Shown in pieces: positions 1 through 6,541 of a stretch of 6,822 nucleotides of DNA. The position numbers and the translations under genes are program-made. Source of the stretch: Patescibacteria group bacterium (lineage in GTDB: Bacteria > Patescibacteriota > Patescibacteriia > Patescibacteriales > GWC2-42-12); assembly GCA_018827685.1 (NCBI GenBank), contig JAHJXD010000010.1:1-6822 (forward strand). Direction: 5' to 3'. A model generated the notes under the pieces. That model was given only the letters and a program-made list of their open reading frames with translations, ran no database searches and was not told where the DNA came from. Numbering within the stretch: position 1 is the stretch's first letter; each line of letters begins with the position of its first letter.

Positions 1-115
1 ATGATGCTGAAGCATAAAACTGAATACCGTTTGCCTGTTGTTTGATTAAACAAATTATTTACAAAATCGCTTGACTTTTTCTCATAGCGGATCTCTCCTT
101 CCGCCACGCCCTCGC

Positions 116-152
116 TTGGACTACTCTTTTTTTCGGTGGAATTGGAGGCTGT
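116..152 (+). repeat. Left copy of 37-bp inverted repeat
   Basis: All 37 bases match the reverse complement of 6542-6578. The match includes a run of seven T and the core CGGTGGAATTGGAGGCTG. It stops at 115 and 153, where the two copies differ. After the variable hairpin (153-167) the octamer GCGCCGCC (168-175) is again identical to the other copy, so the homologous unit is about 60 bp with an exchanged hairpin inside. The partner lies about 6.4 kb away in opposite orientation, beyond the other end of the gene cluster. The sequence encodes no recognisable protein and is not a tRNA or rRNA part that I can recognise. Confidence 0.9.
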
Positions 153-169
153 GCCAATTTCATTGGCGC
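151..169. repeat. Hairpin module of left repeat
   Basis: GCCAAT (153-158) and ATTGGC (162-167) pair around a 3-nt loop TTC. A T-G wobble and a G-C pair extend the stem to 151/169. It occupies the same place in the repeat as the unrelated hairpin at 6525-6541 in the other copy. No T-run follows on either strand, so it is not a standard intrinsic terminator. Confidence 0.75.
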
Positions 170-241
170 GCCGCCTTAAATTTTAAATTTCATAGTCCTT
201 TCCTATCCAGAAATAGCAGGCGAAGTCTTACATTTGTTGAG

Positions 242-1093
242 TTATTTTAAGGCCTCCAATCTTTTCACTCGTTCCTCCATGGGCGGATGGGTTGAAAAAA
301 GCGACATCAGAAACGATGGCTTAAAAGGGTTGACAATAAAAAGATGGGCGGTAGCTTCGTATTTCGGCTCGCCGGCTAGCGGGTGGGCACGGGAATAGCT
401 GTGCAGTTTTTTAAGCGCGCTTGCTAAACTCTTCGGATCGTTTGAGATGTCCGCGCCGGTTTCGTCTGCAAGATACTCGCGCGAGCGCGAAATGGCAAGA
501 TGAAGCAAGGTGGCGATAATAGGAGTAAGAATCAAAAGCGCGATCATGCCCAGGGCATTGCCGCCGCCTCTTGAATCGTCGCGCGAGCCGCCACCGAACA
601 TTCCGGCAAAATAAGCCATCTGGGCGAGATACGAAATGGCGCCGGCAAGTGTCGCGGCAATACTTGAAATCAAGATGTCTTTATTTTTGATATGAGATAG
701 TTCGTGAGCCAAAACGCCGCGCAACTCTTCCTCATTCAGCAATTTAAGAATGCCACTAGTGACCGCCACGACCGCGTGATGTTCGTTTCTGCCGGTGGCA
801 AAAGCGTTGGGAACGGACAAATCCACCAAATATAGCTTTGGTTTTGGAAGTTTTGCTTTTTGCGCCAGCTCTTCGATGATAGTGTGAAATCGCAGGTTGT
901 CTTTTGGTGCGATTTCTTTTGCGCGATACATAGCAAGGACGATTTTATCGGAGAACCAATATGAACCGAGATTCATGACTGCCGAAATAATCAAGGCGAT
1001 AAACGCGCCCTGCTGGCCGCCAAAATAGTATCCGACGCCAAGAACCAAAGCGGTTAGTCCTGCTAAAAATAAAGTTGTTTTAAGCTTTATCAT
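242..1093 (-). CDS. htpX: HtpX-like M48 family membrane zinc metalloprotease
   Basis: This 283-residue protein is a membrane-bound zinc endopeptidase of the HtpX family, which in other bacteria degrades damaged or misfolded membrane proteins, with the catalytic domain on the cytoplasmic face. Two N-terminal hydrophobic helices (about 5-22 and 28-46) are followed by the zinc motif HELSH at 130-134 (ligands H130 and H134, catalytic E131). The third ligand is E206 in SREYLADETGA. Two more hydrophobic stretches lie at about 141-168 and 180-202, split by a Gly/Asp/Arg-rich loop (167-178). The family-typical C-terminal FSTHPPMEERVKRL starts at 266. Length and motifs are those of an intact HtpX. ATG at 1093 fits the family N-terminus, but no Shine-Dalgarno sequence precedes it. 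It is the last gene of the minus-strand run, 31 nt after the 33-codon ORF. Family assignment is firm; the substrate is unknown. Confidence 0.95.
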   Translation of the reverse strand: MIKLKTTLFLAGLTALVLGVGYYFGGQQGAFIALIISAVMNLGSYWFSDKIVLAMYRAKEIAPKDNLRFHTIIEELAQKAKLPKPKLYLVDLSVPNAFATGRNEHHAVVAVTSGILKLLNEEELRGVLAHELSHIKNKDILISSIAATLAGAISYLAQMAYFAGMFGGGSRDDSRGGGNALGMIALLILTPIIATLLHLAISRSREYLADETGADISNDPKSLASALKKLHSYSRAHPLAGEPKYEATAHLFIVNPFKPSFLMSLFSTHPPMEERVKRLEALK

Positions 1094-1124
1094 AATTTTA
1101 TGATAGCGGAAAAATGCCTAATTA

Positions 1125-1226
1125 TCAATATCCAGCCGCAAGCGGGATGATAAAAGAAATAAGTATTAAGAGCACGATAATAATCGTGATGACTCTCTTA
1201 ATTTTATTGTGGTTGTCGTTAGGCAT
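1125..1226 (-). CDS. Small single-helix membrane peptide, 33 aa (hypothetical)
   Basis: This short ORF fills the otherwise empty 167-nt gap between the DedA and HtpX genes. It runs from ATG at 1226 to TGA at 1125-1127. The peptide begins MPNDNHNKIKRV, polar and basic, then has an unbroken hydrophobic stretch of about 20 residues (12-31, mostly I/V/L) and ends AAGY. By the positive-inside rule this is a single-pass membrane peptide with the N-terminus inside. It sits 34 nt after the DedA stop and 31 nt before the HtpX start, spacing that matches the rest of the operon. An internal palindrome (CACGAT at 1173-1178, ATCGTG at 1183-1188) overlaps the helix codons. There is no visible ribosome binding site, and I recognise no family. 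It could be a chance ORF, but composition and placement favour a real small gene. Confidence 0.5.
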   Translation of the reverse strand: MPNDNHNKIKRVITIIIVLLILISFIIPLAAGY

Positions 1227-1260
1227 GGATTATTAAAATTGAAAATACCAAAATAATACA

Positions 1261-1965
1261 TTAGTCGTTAAGATGTTCCTTTTTAAGTGTTGCCTCTATA
1301 TCTTTATAAGTCGCATGCTCCATTTGCTCTTTTGAAATTTTTGGTCGGCGCTTGTATTTTAGGTATTCAATAAACATCGGCAAAAGTGAAAAAGCGATAA
1401 TCGCAAAAATCGCATACTCAAAATTCGCTTTTATGAACGAAAGTCCGCCTAAATAAAAACCGGCAAAAACTAAAGATGTAACCCAGATAAAGCCACCGAA
1501 AATATTATAAAAAAGGAAAGTACCATAATGCATTTTACCGACACCGGCGACAAACGGGGCAAAGGTGCGGATAATTGGCAAAAATCTGGCGATAATAATA
1601 GTTTTGCCCCCATATTTTTCATAAAATTCTCGGGTTTTTTCCAAATACTCTTTTTTAAAAAATCGAGAATTTTCTTTGCTAAAGACCTTAGGACCAATGT
1701 AATGTCCAATCCAATAATTCACCGTGTCTCCTAGAATCGCCGCGATCAACAAAGTAAAATACGAAATCCAAATGTTAAGCAGACTGCCGCCAGCTAGCGT
1801 TCCAACCGCAAAAAGAAGTGAATCTCCAGGCAGAAATGGTGTCACCACCAAACCGGTTTCGGCAAAAACAATGGCAAACAACATTACATATGTCCAACCT
1901 CCGAAAAAAACGATTAAATCGGCTAAGTGTTTATCAATATGTAAAATAAAATCAAAAATTTCCAT
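1261..1965 (-). CDS. DedA-family integral membrane protein
   Basis: This 234-residue member of the DedA/SNARE-associated (VTT domain) family is an inner-membrane protein. Relatives translocate undecaprenyl phosphate or other lipids across the bilayer and support proton-dependent drug and pH tolerance. The N-terminal MEIFDFILHIDKHL and the block FAETGLVVTPFLPGDSLLF (34-52) are classic. The second signature, ARFLPIIRTFAPFVAGVGKM (126-145), carries R127 and R133. E36, D48, R127 and R133 correspond to the acidic and arginine residues known to matter in E. coli DedA proteins. A charged tail of about 30 residues (201-234) ends the protein. I chose ATG at 1965 because homologues begin there; the frame stays open upstream to a TTG at 2064, but that would overlap the antiporter gene by 98 bases. 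The start lies one base after the antiporter stop, so translation is probably coupled. The exact substrate is not decidable here. Confidence 0.93.
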   Translation of the reverse strand: MEIFDFILHIDKHLADLIVFFGGWTYVMLFAIVFAETGLVVTPFLPGDSLLFAVGTLAGGSLLNIWISYFTLLIAAILGDTVNYWIGHYIGPKVFSKENSRFFKKEYLEKTREFYEKYGGKTIIIARFLPIIRTFAPFVAGVGKMHYGTFLFYNIFGGFIWVTSLVFAGFYLGGLSFIKANFEYAIFAIIAFSLLPMFIEYLKYKRRPKISKEQMEHATYKDIEATLKKEHLND

Positions 1966-1966
1966 G

Positions 1967-2926
1967 TTATTGTTGATTAATAATAAGAAAGCCAACATAC
2001 CCGATATAAACCATAACCATGAACGCGCCTTGCCATCTTTCCACCGTATGTTTTTTGCCAACAAACATTATTGCAAACAGTATTAAACTGGCGAAAACAG
2101 TCATGAGTATATCTGTCGCAGAATTAGTACTAAACGGGAGCGGACGAATAATAGAACTAACACCCAGAATCCAAAAAATATTAAAGATACTTGAACCAAC
2201 TACATTACCAATGGCAATGTCCGTTTGTTTTTTATATGCCGCAATCGCGGAAGTCGCCAGTTCTGGCAAAGATGTCCCCACCGCCACGATTGTGAGACCC
2301 ATCAATGATTGACTTACGTTAAAAAGCTCGGCGATTTTCACCGCGCCGTCCACAATCCATTTACCGCCAATAATCAATGCTACCAACCCCCCAATAATAT
2401 ATAAAAAAGATTTTAAGTAGTCGTGCTGCTTAATACTCGTGTCATCAGCCTCGCCACTGATTTTGGCAATGCCAAAGGTGTAATAAAGAAAAATAATAAA
2501 AAAGGCGATTAAGACAATACCATCTATTCTGGTCAGTCCGGAAAATCCGGCGCCGTCAATCAGTATATCATTGGCCATGACCCCAAGAATAATAGCCGCC
2601 AGCAAACTTAATGGAATTTCTTTCCATACGGTATTTTTCTTTGTCGCCAGTGGATAGATAATCGCGGATATACCCAAAATCAGTAAAATATTGGCGATAT
2701 TGCTTCCTAAAATATTGCCAATGGCGATGTCAGTATTGCCTCTCGCGCTGGCAAAAATGTTCACAATCAACTCCGGCATTGATGTGCCGAAAGCGACGAT
2801 AGTTAAGCCAATAACAATTGCGGAAATGTTAAGTTTTTTGGCGATTGAAGACGCTCCATCAACAAGCAAATCAGCACCTTTGATTAGAAGTATGAAACCG
2901 ATTATGAAAAGGATGTATGTAAGCAT
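1967..2926 (-). CDS. yrbG: CaCA-family cation antiporter, YrbG-like (Na+/Ca2+ exchanger type)
   Basis: This 319-residue protein belongs to the Ca2+:cation antiporter superfamily, which exchanges Ca2+ for Na+ or H+ across the cytoplasmic membrane. The two inverted alpha repeats are complete. Alpha-1 has GTSMPEL at 47-53 (E52) and GNILGSNIAN at 70-79. Alpha-2 has GTSLPEL at 217-223 (E222) and GNVVGSSIFN at 240-249. The two glutamates are the expected ion ligands of the exchanger core. Hydrophobic segments fit the usual ten helices, with a hydrophilic loop at about 155-170 between the halves. Length matches prokaryotic YrbG/NCX_Mj-like proteins, which lack the large regulatory domain of animal NCX. 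The ATG follows the preceding TAA by 2 bases, so the gene is likely coupled to the small membrane protein upstream. Ion pair and direction of transport cannot be read from the sequence. Confidence 0.95.
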   Translation of the reverse strand: MLTYILFIIGFILLIKGADLLVDGASSIAKKLNISAIVIGLTIVAFGTSMPELIVNIFASARGNTDIAIGNILGSNIANILLILGISAIIYPLATKKNTVWKEIPLSLLAAIILGVMANDILIDGAGFSGLTRIDGIVLIAFFIIFLYYTFGIAKISGEADDTSIKQHDYLKSFLYIIGGLVALIIGGKWIVDGAVKIAELFNVSQSLMGLTIVAVGTSLPELATSAIAAYKKQTDIAIGNVVGSSIFNIFWILGVSSIIRPLPFSTNSATDILMTVFASLILFAIMFVGKKHTVERWQGAFMVMVYIGYVGFLIINQQ

Positions 2927-2928
2927 AA

Positions 2929-3147
2929 TTATAATTTTTCAATCTCTTTTAAATCTTTGTCTGGCAAATAGAGGATTATAAGGCCAACAATAATACCGCC
3001 GAGCGCCGTCCAAGTATGACTGCCGTCAAAAAACCATTTATCAAGTCCATCCAATACATACCAGATACCGCGCCAGATCAGCACGAGGCCGATGATGATA
3101 GAGATATTTTTCGCCAGATATTGCAATGTGATTTTGTGTTTTGGCAT
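2929..3147 (-). CDS. Small two-helix membrane protein, 72 aa (hypothetical)
   Basis: I do not recognise a named family. A basic, polar N-terminus (MPKHKITLQYLAKN) precedes a hydrophobic helix at about 14-31 containing IIIGLVLIWRGIWYV. A short loop (DGLDKWFFDGSHTWT, 33-47) leads into a second helix (about 48-62, ALGGIIVGLIILYL), and the protein ends in an acidic/basic tail DKDLKEIEKL. Four tryptophans in 72 residues and the hairpin layout suggest two passes with both ends in the cytoplasm. Its stop lies 2 nt before the antiporter ATG, which suggests translational coupling and perhaps a role as an accessory subunit; that role is inference from position only. It starts 41 nt after the amphi-Trp gene without a Shine-Dalgarno sequence. 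Confidence 0.8.
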   Translation of the reverse strand: MPKHKITLQYLAKNISIIIGLVLIWRGIWYVLDGLDKWFFDGSHTWTALGGIIVGLIILYLPDKDLKEIEKL

Positions 3148-3188
3148 AGTTTTTTTAATTTAAACTGCAAGTAAACGCCGTTAAAAAA

Positions 3189-3401
3189 TTATTCATTAAT
3201 CCATTTTAACTGAAATTCTACTTCTTCAGTTTTTCCTTCTTTCTCATGTTCAATGTTTATAACCGCATTTTTGGGAACAACAATTTTCTTGCCGGCTATT
3301 TGTATAGAGAATCTCCTATCGTTTTCTATGGAATCCACCAATCGCCTAAGCTTTTCTACAAACTGTTTTTTGGTATAATTTTTTTCAATATCTCTTTTCA
3401 T
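3189..3401 (-). CDS. Amphi-Trp domain-containing small protein, 70 aa
   Basis: This short soluble, highly charged protein looks like an amphi-Trp domain protein (TIGR04354 type): an N-terminal amphipathic helix (about 10-27, TKKQFVEKLRRLVDSIEN), a run of predicted beta strands (FSIQIAGKKIVVP, AVINIEHEKEG) and a near-terminal strand with the signature Trp, EVEFQLKWINE (W67). There is no signal peptide and no membrane segment. The domain is widespread in archaea and some bacteria and its function is not established. Here it sits 33 nt after the cation ATPase gene and 41 nt before the two-helix membrane protein, inside a transport operon. The domain call comes from the helix-strand-LKW pattern and is moderately sure; a profile search would settle it. 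Confidence 0.7.
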   Translation of the reverse strand: MKRDIEKNYTKKQFVEKLRRLVDSIENDRRFSIQIAGKKIVVPKNAVINIEHEKEGKTEEVEFQLKWINE

Positions 3402-3434
3402 ATAGATAAATTAAGAAAATAAAATTAATACTGA

Positions 3435-6134
3435 TTATACCCGAGCTTTAGCCTCTCGCGCGATGAATAATTTTTTCCCTATTTCGTATGCTGTCAAACT
3501 CGCCAGCGCGTAGACCAAAAGGACCAGCCACTCTTTGATTCCTAGCGGCACGGTATGCAGGATCTTATTTAAAAATGGCACATACACAGCGGCAATAATC
3601 ATCAAGAATCCGAAAATAGTTGACCAGTTTATTAACTGATTTTTAAAAGGGTTGTAACTGATTATTGATTGCGTTAAACCGCGAACAGAGAAAATGTAGA
3701 AGCGCGAAGCGATACCGAGTCCGACAAAAGCAATTGTTTGAGCATAGGCCGCGTCACCCGAAACATTGTAGAAATAATAGAAAATCCCGAAAAGAAGCGT
3801 ATCTGTAATAGCAATGACTAGAGCTAATAATTTTTTGAGATTTTTATTTAAAATAGCTTCCTCTTTTTTTCTTGGCAATCGAGACATCACGTCCTTGTTG
3901 ACCGGGTCAAAAGCCAAAGCCATTGACGGCAAAGAATCTTCAATCATTTTTATCCAAAGTATTTGCACCGGTAAAAGCGCCAAAGGTAGACCTAATATCA
4001 AAGAAAAACCGATAAGAATCACTTCCGTAAAAGAATTGGAAAGAAGATAGATAATAACTTTGCGAATGTTGTCAAAAGTGCCACGTCCTCGTTCAACCGC
4101 GCTGACAATAGTTTTAAAATTATCATCCAATAAAACCAAATCCGCAGTTTCCTTGGCCACATCCGTGCCCGAGCCAACCGCTACGCCGATGTCGGCTTTT
4201 TTCAGGGCGGGTGCGTCATTAACGCCGTCTCCGGTCATAGCTACAATTTCGCCATTTTGTTGAAGCGCGGTGACAATTCTAATTTTGTGTCGCGGTTCCA
4301 CTCGCGCGAAAATAGTTATGTTGTTAATGATGGATTTTAATTTTTCATCCGAAATACTATCCAACTCCACGCCCTCCATGACATTGCTTTGAGAAATATG
4401 TAAGTCCAGATCCTTGGCAATGGCCATGGTCGTAAGCTTGTGATCGCCGGTAATAATCACCGGTCGGATGCCGGCACTCTGACAAAGCCTGACAGTTTCC
4501 TTGGCCTCTGGGCGCAATGGATCTTTAAGCGCGATTAGCCCAACATAGACAAAATCACGCAGATTGCCGGGAACATTTTTTTCATAATCACCCAAAGAGC
4601 TTTCTCGTCTGTAGCCAGCCACGATTACCCGCAAGCCGGAAGAGGTCATTTGGTCACATTGCTTTTGGATATTGTTCTTCTTTTCCACGGATAATTTTTC
4701 TTCTTGTCCCTCAACATCAACGGCAGTCATAAACGGCAAGACCATTTCCGGAGCGCCCTTAATATAGGATATAAAATGTCCCTCGCCGGTCCTGTGCCCG
4801 GTTACCATATACTTATTTTCTGAATCAAAGGGTAATTCAAAAACTCGATGAAATTGTTCTCGCAGATTTTCTTGATGAAGACCGGCGGCTCTGCCGGCAA
4901 GTAAAAGAGCTTTCTCGGTGGGGTTGCCGACAATTTTCCAATCGTGGATTGCGTCATCCGGATTTTCTATAATAGCGTTGTTGCACAAGAGCCCGATTTT
5001 TAAAGCTGTGATGTGACTGGCGTCTCCATCAGGTTCAAGACTTTCGGAAAAAACATGCCCATCATGTGAGATTCGTCTGGCTTGAGTGATTATTTCCGCC
5101 ACCCGCATTTCGCCTTGCGTCAAAGTACCTGTCTTATCCGAACAGATAACGGAAACCGACCCCAGTGTTTCGGTTGCCAGCATTTTTCGAACCAAGCCTT
5201 TTTGACCGGCCAATCTCTGCATACCAATAGCCAGAACAACGGTCATGGCCGGGAGCAATCCTTCCGGCACCGCTGCCACAATCATAGCTACTGACATCAT
5301 GAACATTTCAAAAAGAGGTTTTCCGAGCGCAATACCCAGTCCGAAAATTCCCGCATTAATGACTATCAATGCAATGCCGATAAACTTGCCGAAATGTATC
5401 ATTTGCTTTTGCAGCGGAGTCGCACCTTCTTCAGTTTCGTGCACCAGACTGGCGATATTGCCGATTTCTGTTTTTGTTCCGGTGGCAGTTACCACCGCCT
5501 TGCCGTTGCCGCGCGAAACTATTGTTCCCTGATACACCATATTTTTTCTGTCAGCCATGGCAGTATCCGGAAAAACGGGCAGTACGTTTTTTTCAATTGG
5601 CAAAGATTCGCCCGTGAGAGACGCTTCAATTACTTCCAGATCCTTTCCTTCAATTATTCTGGCATCAGCTGGAACTTTGTCACCCGAGCTTAATAAAATA
5701 ATATCTCCGGGAACCAACTCTTCCTGAGCAACAATCGTTTCTTTTCCATTTCGGATTACCTTCGCCTTGTAAGTAATGAGCTGTTTAAGGCGTGAAAGTG
5801 CATTATTGGCTTTATATTCCTGCAAAAACCCCACCACGGTACTGATCATTACTACTGCAAAAATAATCCAGCCATCGGTATAGTGTTTGGTGGCAAAGCT
5901 GATGATAAGCGCAAAAAACAGAATATAAATCAGAGGATTTTTGAATTGACGGAAGAAAAGTGAGACCGGAGAAAACTTTTTTGTATCCGGAAGCTTGTTT
6001 AATCCGTGGGTGTTTAAACGCGAAGAGGCCTCTTTTGAGGATAATCCGTGCTCATCAACACAGAGCTCTTGTAATACTTGTTTTGTAGATAATTGATGGT
6101 AGTGGTTCATAAATATTGAAATGTGATTTTGCAT
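3435..6134 (-). CDS. P2-type cation-transporting ATPase (Ca2+-ATPase-like)
   Basis: This 899-residue P-type ATPase uses ATP to pump a cation across the cytoplasmic membrane. Residues count from ATG 6134. An N-terminal cation-ATPase domain (HYHQLSTKQVLQEL) is followed by M1-M2 (about 66-106), actuator TGES (174-177), M4 VAAVPEGLLPA (286-296, E291), phosphorylation motif DKTGT (333-337, D333), nucleotide-binding KGAPE (459-463), TGDH (562-565), hinge TGDGVNDAP (634-642) and M5-M10 (about 692-885). Order and length are those of an intact P2 ATPase. Compared with SERCA, E309, E771 and D800 are kept (E291, E704, D733), but N796 is K729, T799 is E732 and N768 is S701, so ion specificity is uncertain. 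ATG 6134 lies 12 nt after the repressor stop. A second ATG at 6110 (MNHYHQLST) fits homologue N-termini better and would give 891 residues. Neither start has a clear ribosome binding site. Confidence 0.96.
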   Translation of the reverse strand: MQNHISIFMNHYHQLSTKQVLQELCVDEHGLSSKEASSRLNTHGLNKLPDTKKFSPVSLFFRQFKNPLIYILFFALIISFATKHYTDGWIIFAVVMISTVVGFLQEYKANNALSRLKQLITYKAKVIRNGKETIVAQEELVPGDIILLSSGDKVPADARIIEGKDLEVIEASLTGESLPIEKNVLPVFPDTAMADRKNMVYQGTIVSRGNGKAVVTATGTKTEIGNIASLVHETEEGATPLQKQMIHFGKFIGIALIVINAGIFGLGIALGKPLFEMFMMSVAMIVAAVPEGLLPAMTVVLAIGMQRLAGQKGLVRKMLATETLGSVSVICSDKTGTLTQGEMRVAEIITQARRISHDGHVFSESLEPDGDASHITALKIGLLCNNAIIENPDDAIHDWKIVGNPTEKALLLAGRAAGLHQENLREQFHRVFELPFDSENKYMVTGHRTGEGHFISYIKGAPEMVLPFMTAVDVEGQEEKLSVEKKNNIQKQCDQMTSSGLRVIVAGYRRESSLGDYEKNVPGNLRDFVYVGLIALKDPLRPEAKETVRLCQSAGIRPVIITGDHKLTTMAIAKDLDLHISQSNVMEGVELDSISDEKLKSIINNITIFARVEPRHKIRIVTALQQNGEIVAMTGDGVNDAPALKKADIGVAVGSGTDVAKETADLVLLDDNFKTIVSAVERGRGTFDNIRKVIIYLLSNSFTEVILIGFSLILGLPLALLPVQILWIKMIEDSLPSMALAFDPVNKDVMSRLPRKKEEAILNKNLKKLLALVIAITDTLLFGIFYYFYNVSGDAAYAQTIAFVGLGIASRFYIFSVRGLTQSIISYNPFKNQLINWSTIFGFLMIIAAVYVPFLNKILHTVPLGIKEWLVLLVYALASLTAYEIGKKLFIAREAKARV

Positions 6135-6146
6135 TTTGACAAATCT

Positions 6147-6350
6147 TTACTTAATCAAGTGATCAACGCCGACTTCAAGCGCCTTGGCGATCTTGGTTAG
6201 AGTTTCAATGGTTGGGTTTGTATTTACTCCGTTTTCAACCTTAACAATGGTATTGAGCGACAAATCAGCAAGGCGGGCAATCTTTTCAAGAGATAGACCC
6301 TTTTTTGCTCGTAGCTTCTTTAAGTTATCCGCAATTTTATTGTTTGACAT
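6147..6350 (-). CDS. XRE-family helix-turn-helix transcriptional regulator, 67 aa
   Basis: This is a stand-alone HTH_3/XRE domain with no effector domain. Five short helices cover residues about 4-65. The helix-turn-helix is LSLEKIARLADLSLNTIVKVENG (19-41), in which SLEKIARLADLS and the recognition helix NTIVKVENG are typical. The ending TLTKIAKALEVGVDHLI is also characteristic of the family. It probably binds DNA as a dimer. As the first gene of the minus-strand run, 12 or 36 nt before the ATPase start, it is a good candidate for an autoregulator of the whole cluster; the inverted repeat at 6370-6421 is a plausible operator. A weak purine run (AGAAAAG, 6352-6358 on the minus strand) lies just before the ATG, the nearest thing to a ribosome binding site among the recognised genes. 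What signal it answers to, if any, cannot be seen. Confidence 0.92.
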   Translation of the reverse strand: MSNNKIADNLKKLRAKKGLSLEKIARLADLSLNTIVKVENGVNTNPTIETLTKIAKALEVGVDHLIK

Positions 6351-6363
6351 ATCTTTTCTAATT

Positions 6364-6425
6364 GTATAACATTATAGTATATAGAATATAATATAAAGCA
6401 TTCTTTCTTGATACTATAATGATAA
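6364..6425 (-). promoter_or_regulatory. Probable operon promoter/operator with 11-bp inverted repeat
   Basis: CATTATAGTAT (6370-6380) and ATACTATAATG (6411-6421) are perfect reverse complements separated by 30 AT-rich bases. Each arm contains TATAAT read outward: on the minus strand at 6376-6371, about 20 nt before the repressor ATG, and on the plus strand at 6415-6420. The minus-strand hexamer fits a -10 box with a very short leader; no strong TTGACA-like -35 is present at 17 nt, and TATATT hexamers at 6395-6390 and 6390-6385 are alternatives. The symmetry suggests a binding site for a dimeric HTH protein such as the adjacent XRE regulator. This is inference from position and symmetry. Confidence 0.45.
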
Positions 6426-6471
6426 CTAATTTTTCAAAAATTGTAAATGAATCTTTAGGGAGTTCCTTTCC

Positions 6472-6507
6472 GTTGCCCGCGCACGGGAGGGTTGGGGCAA
6501 GGGCAAC
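6472..6507. repeat. Stem-loop GTTGCCC/GGGCAAC with internal hairpin
   Basis: GTTGCCC (6472-6478) pairs with GGGCAAC (6501-6507). A nested alternative, CCCG (6476-6479) with CGGG (6484-6487) around CGCA, and a second GGGCAA at 6495-6500 allow competing folds. It is the first element of the hairpin chain. Confidence 0.5.
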
Positions 6508-6524
6508 ATCTCTTTTGGCGGCGC

Positions 6525-6541
6525 ATTTCGCTTTGCGAAAT
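6525..6541. repeat. Hairpin module of right repeat
   Basis: ATTTCGC (6525-6531) pairs with GCGAAAT (6535-6541) around the loop TTT. It directly abuts the 37-bp repeat on one side and the octamer GGCGGCGC (6517-6524) on the other. The left repeat copy has the same two neighbours around an unrelated hairpin. Confidence 0.8.

Larger units (their letters stand above)
1..241. other. Left intergenic end, no complete gene supported
   Basis: This stretch lies downstream of the htpX-like stop. It contains the left copy of the 37-bp repeat (116-152), its attached hairpin (151-169) and an AT-rich segment (176-190). Bases 1-45 form an open + strand frame of 14 codons ending in TGA at 43-45, which could be the tail of a gene cut by the window edge but is too short to judge. 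An AT-only hairpin (TTGTTT at 38-43, AAACAA at 48-53) overlaps that stop and is followed by ATTATTT, so it could be a weak terminator. I see no convincing rho-independent terminator for the minus-strand operon here. Confidence 0.5.

Noticed and set aside
1..45. Short + strand frame MMLKHKTEYRLPVV ending in TGA
   Set aside because: Fourteen codons at the window edge cannot be told from chance; it may be the tail of a truncated gene, but nothing supports it.
176..193. Five-codon minus-strand ORF (MKFKI) preceded by AGGAAAGG
   Set aside because: It has the best SD-like sequence in the window, but the peptide is trivial and lies in AT-rich DNA beside the repeat, so chance is likely.
1173..1188. 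CACGAT/ATCGTG palindrome as an operator or terminator
   Set aside because: It falls inside the codons of the hydrophobic helix of the 33-residue ORF, and no T-run follows it.
1261..2064. Longer DedA start at TTG 2064, adding 33 residues
   Set aside because: The extension would overlap the antiporter gene by 98 bases, and DedA relatives begin at the MEIFDFILHIDKHL segment, which starts at ATG 1965.
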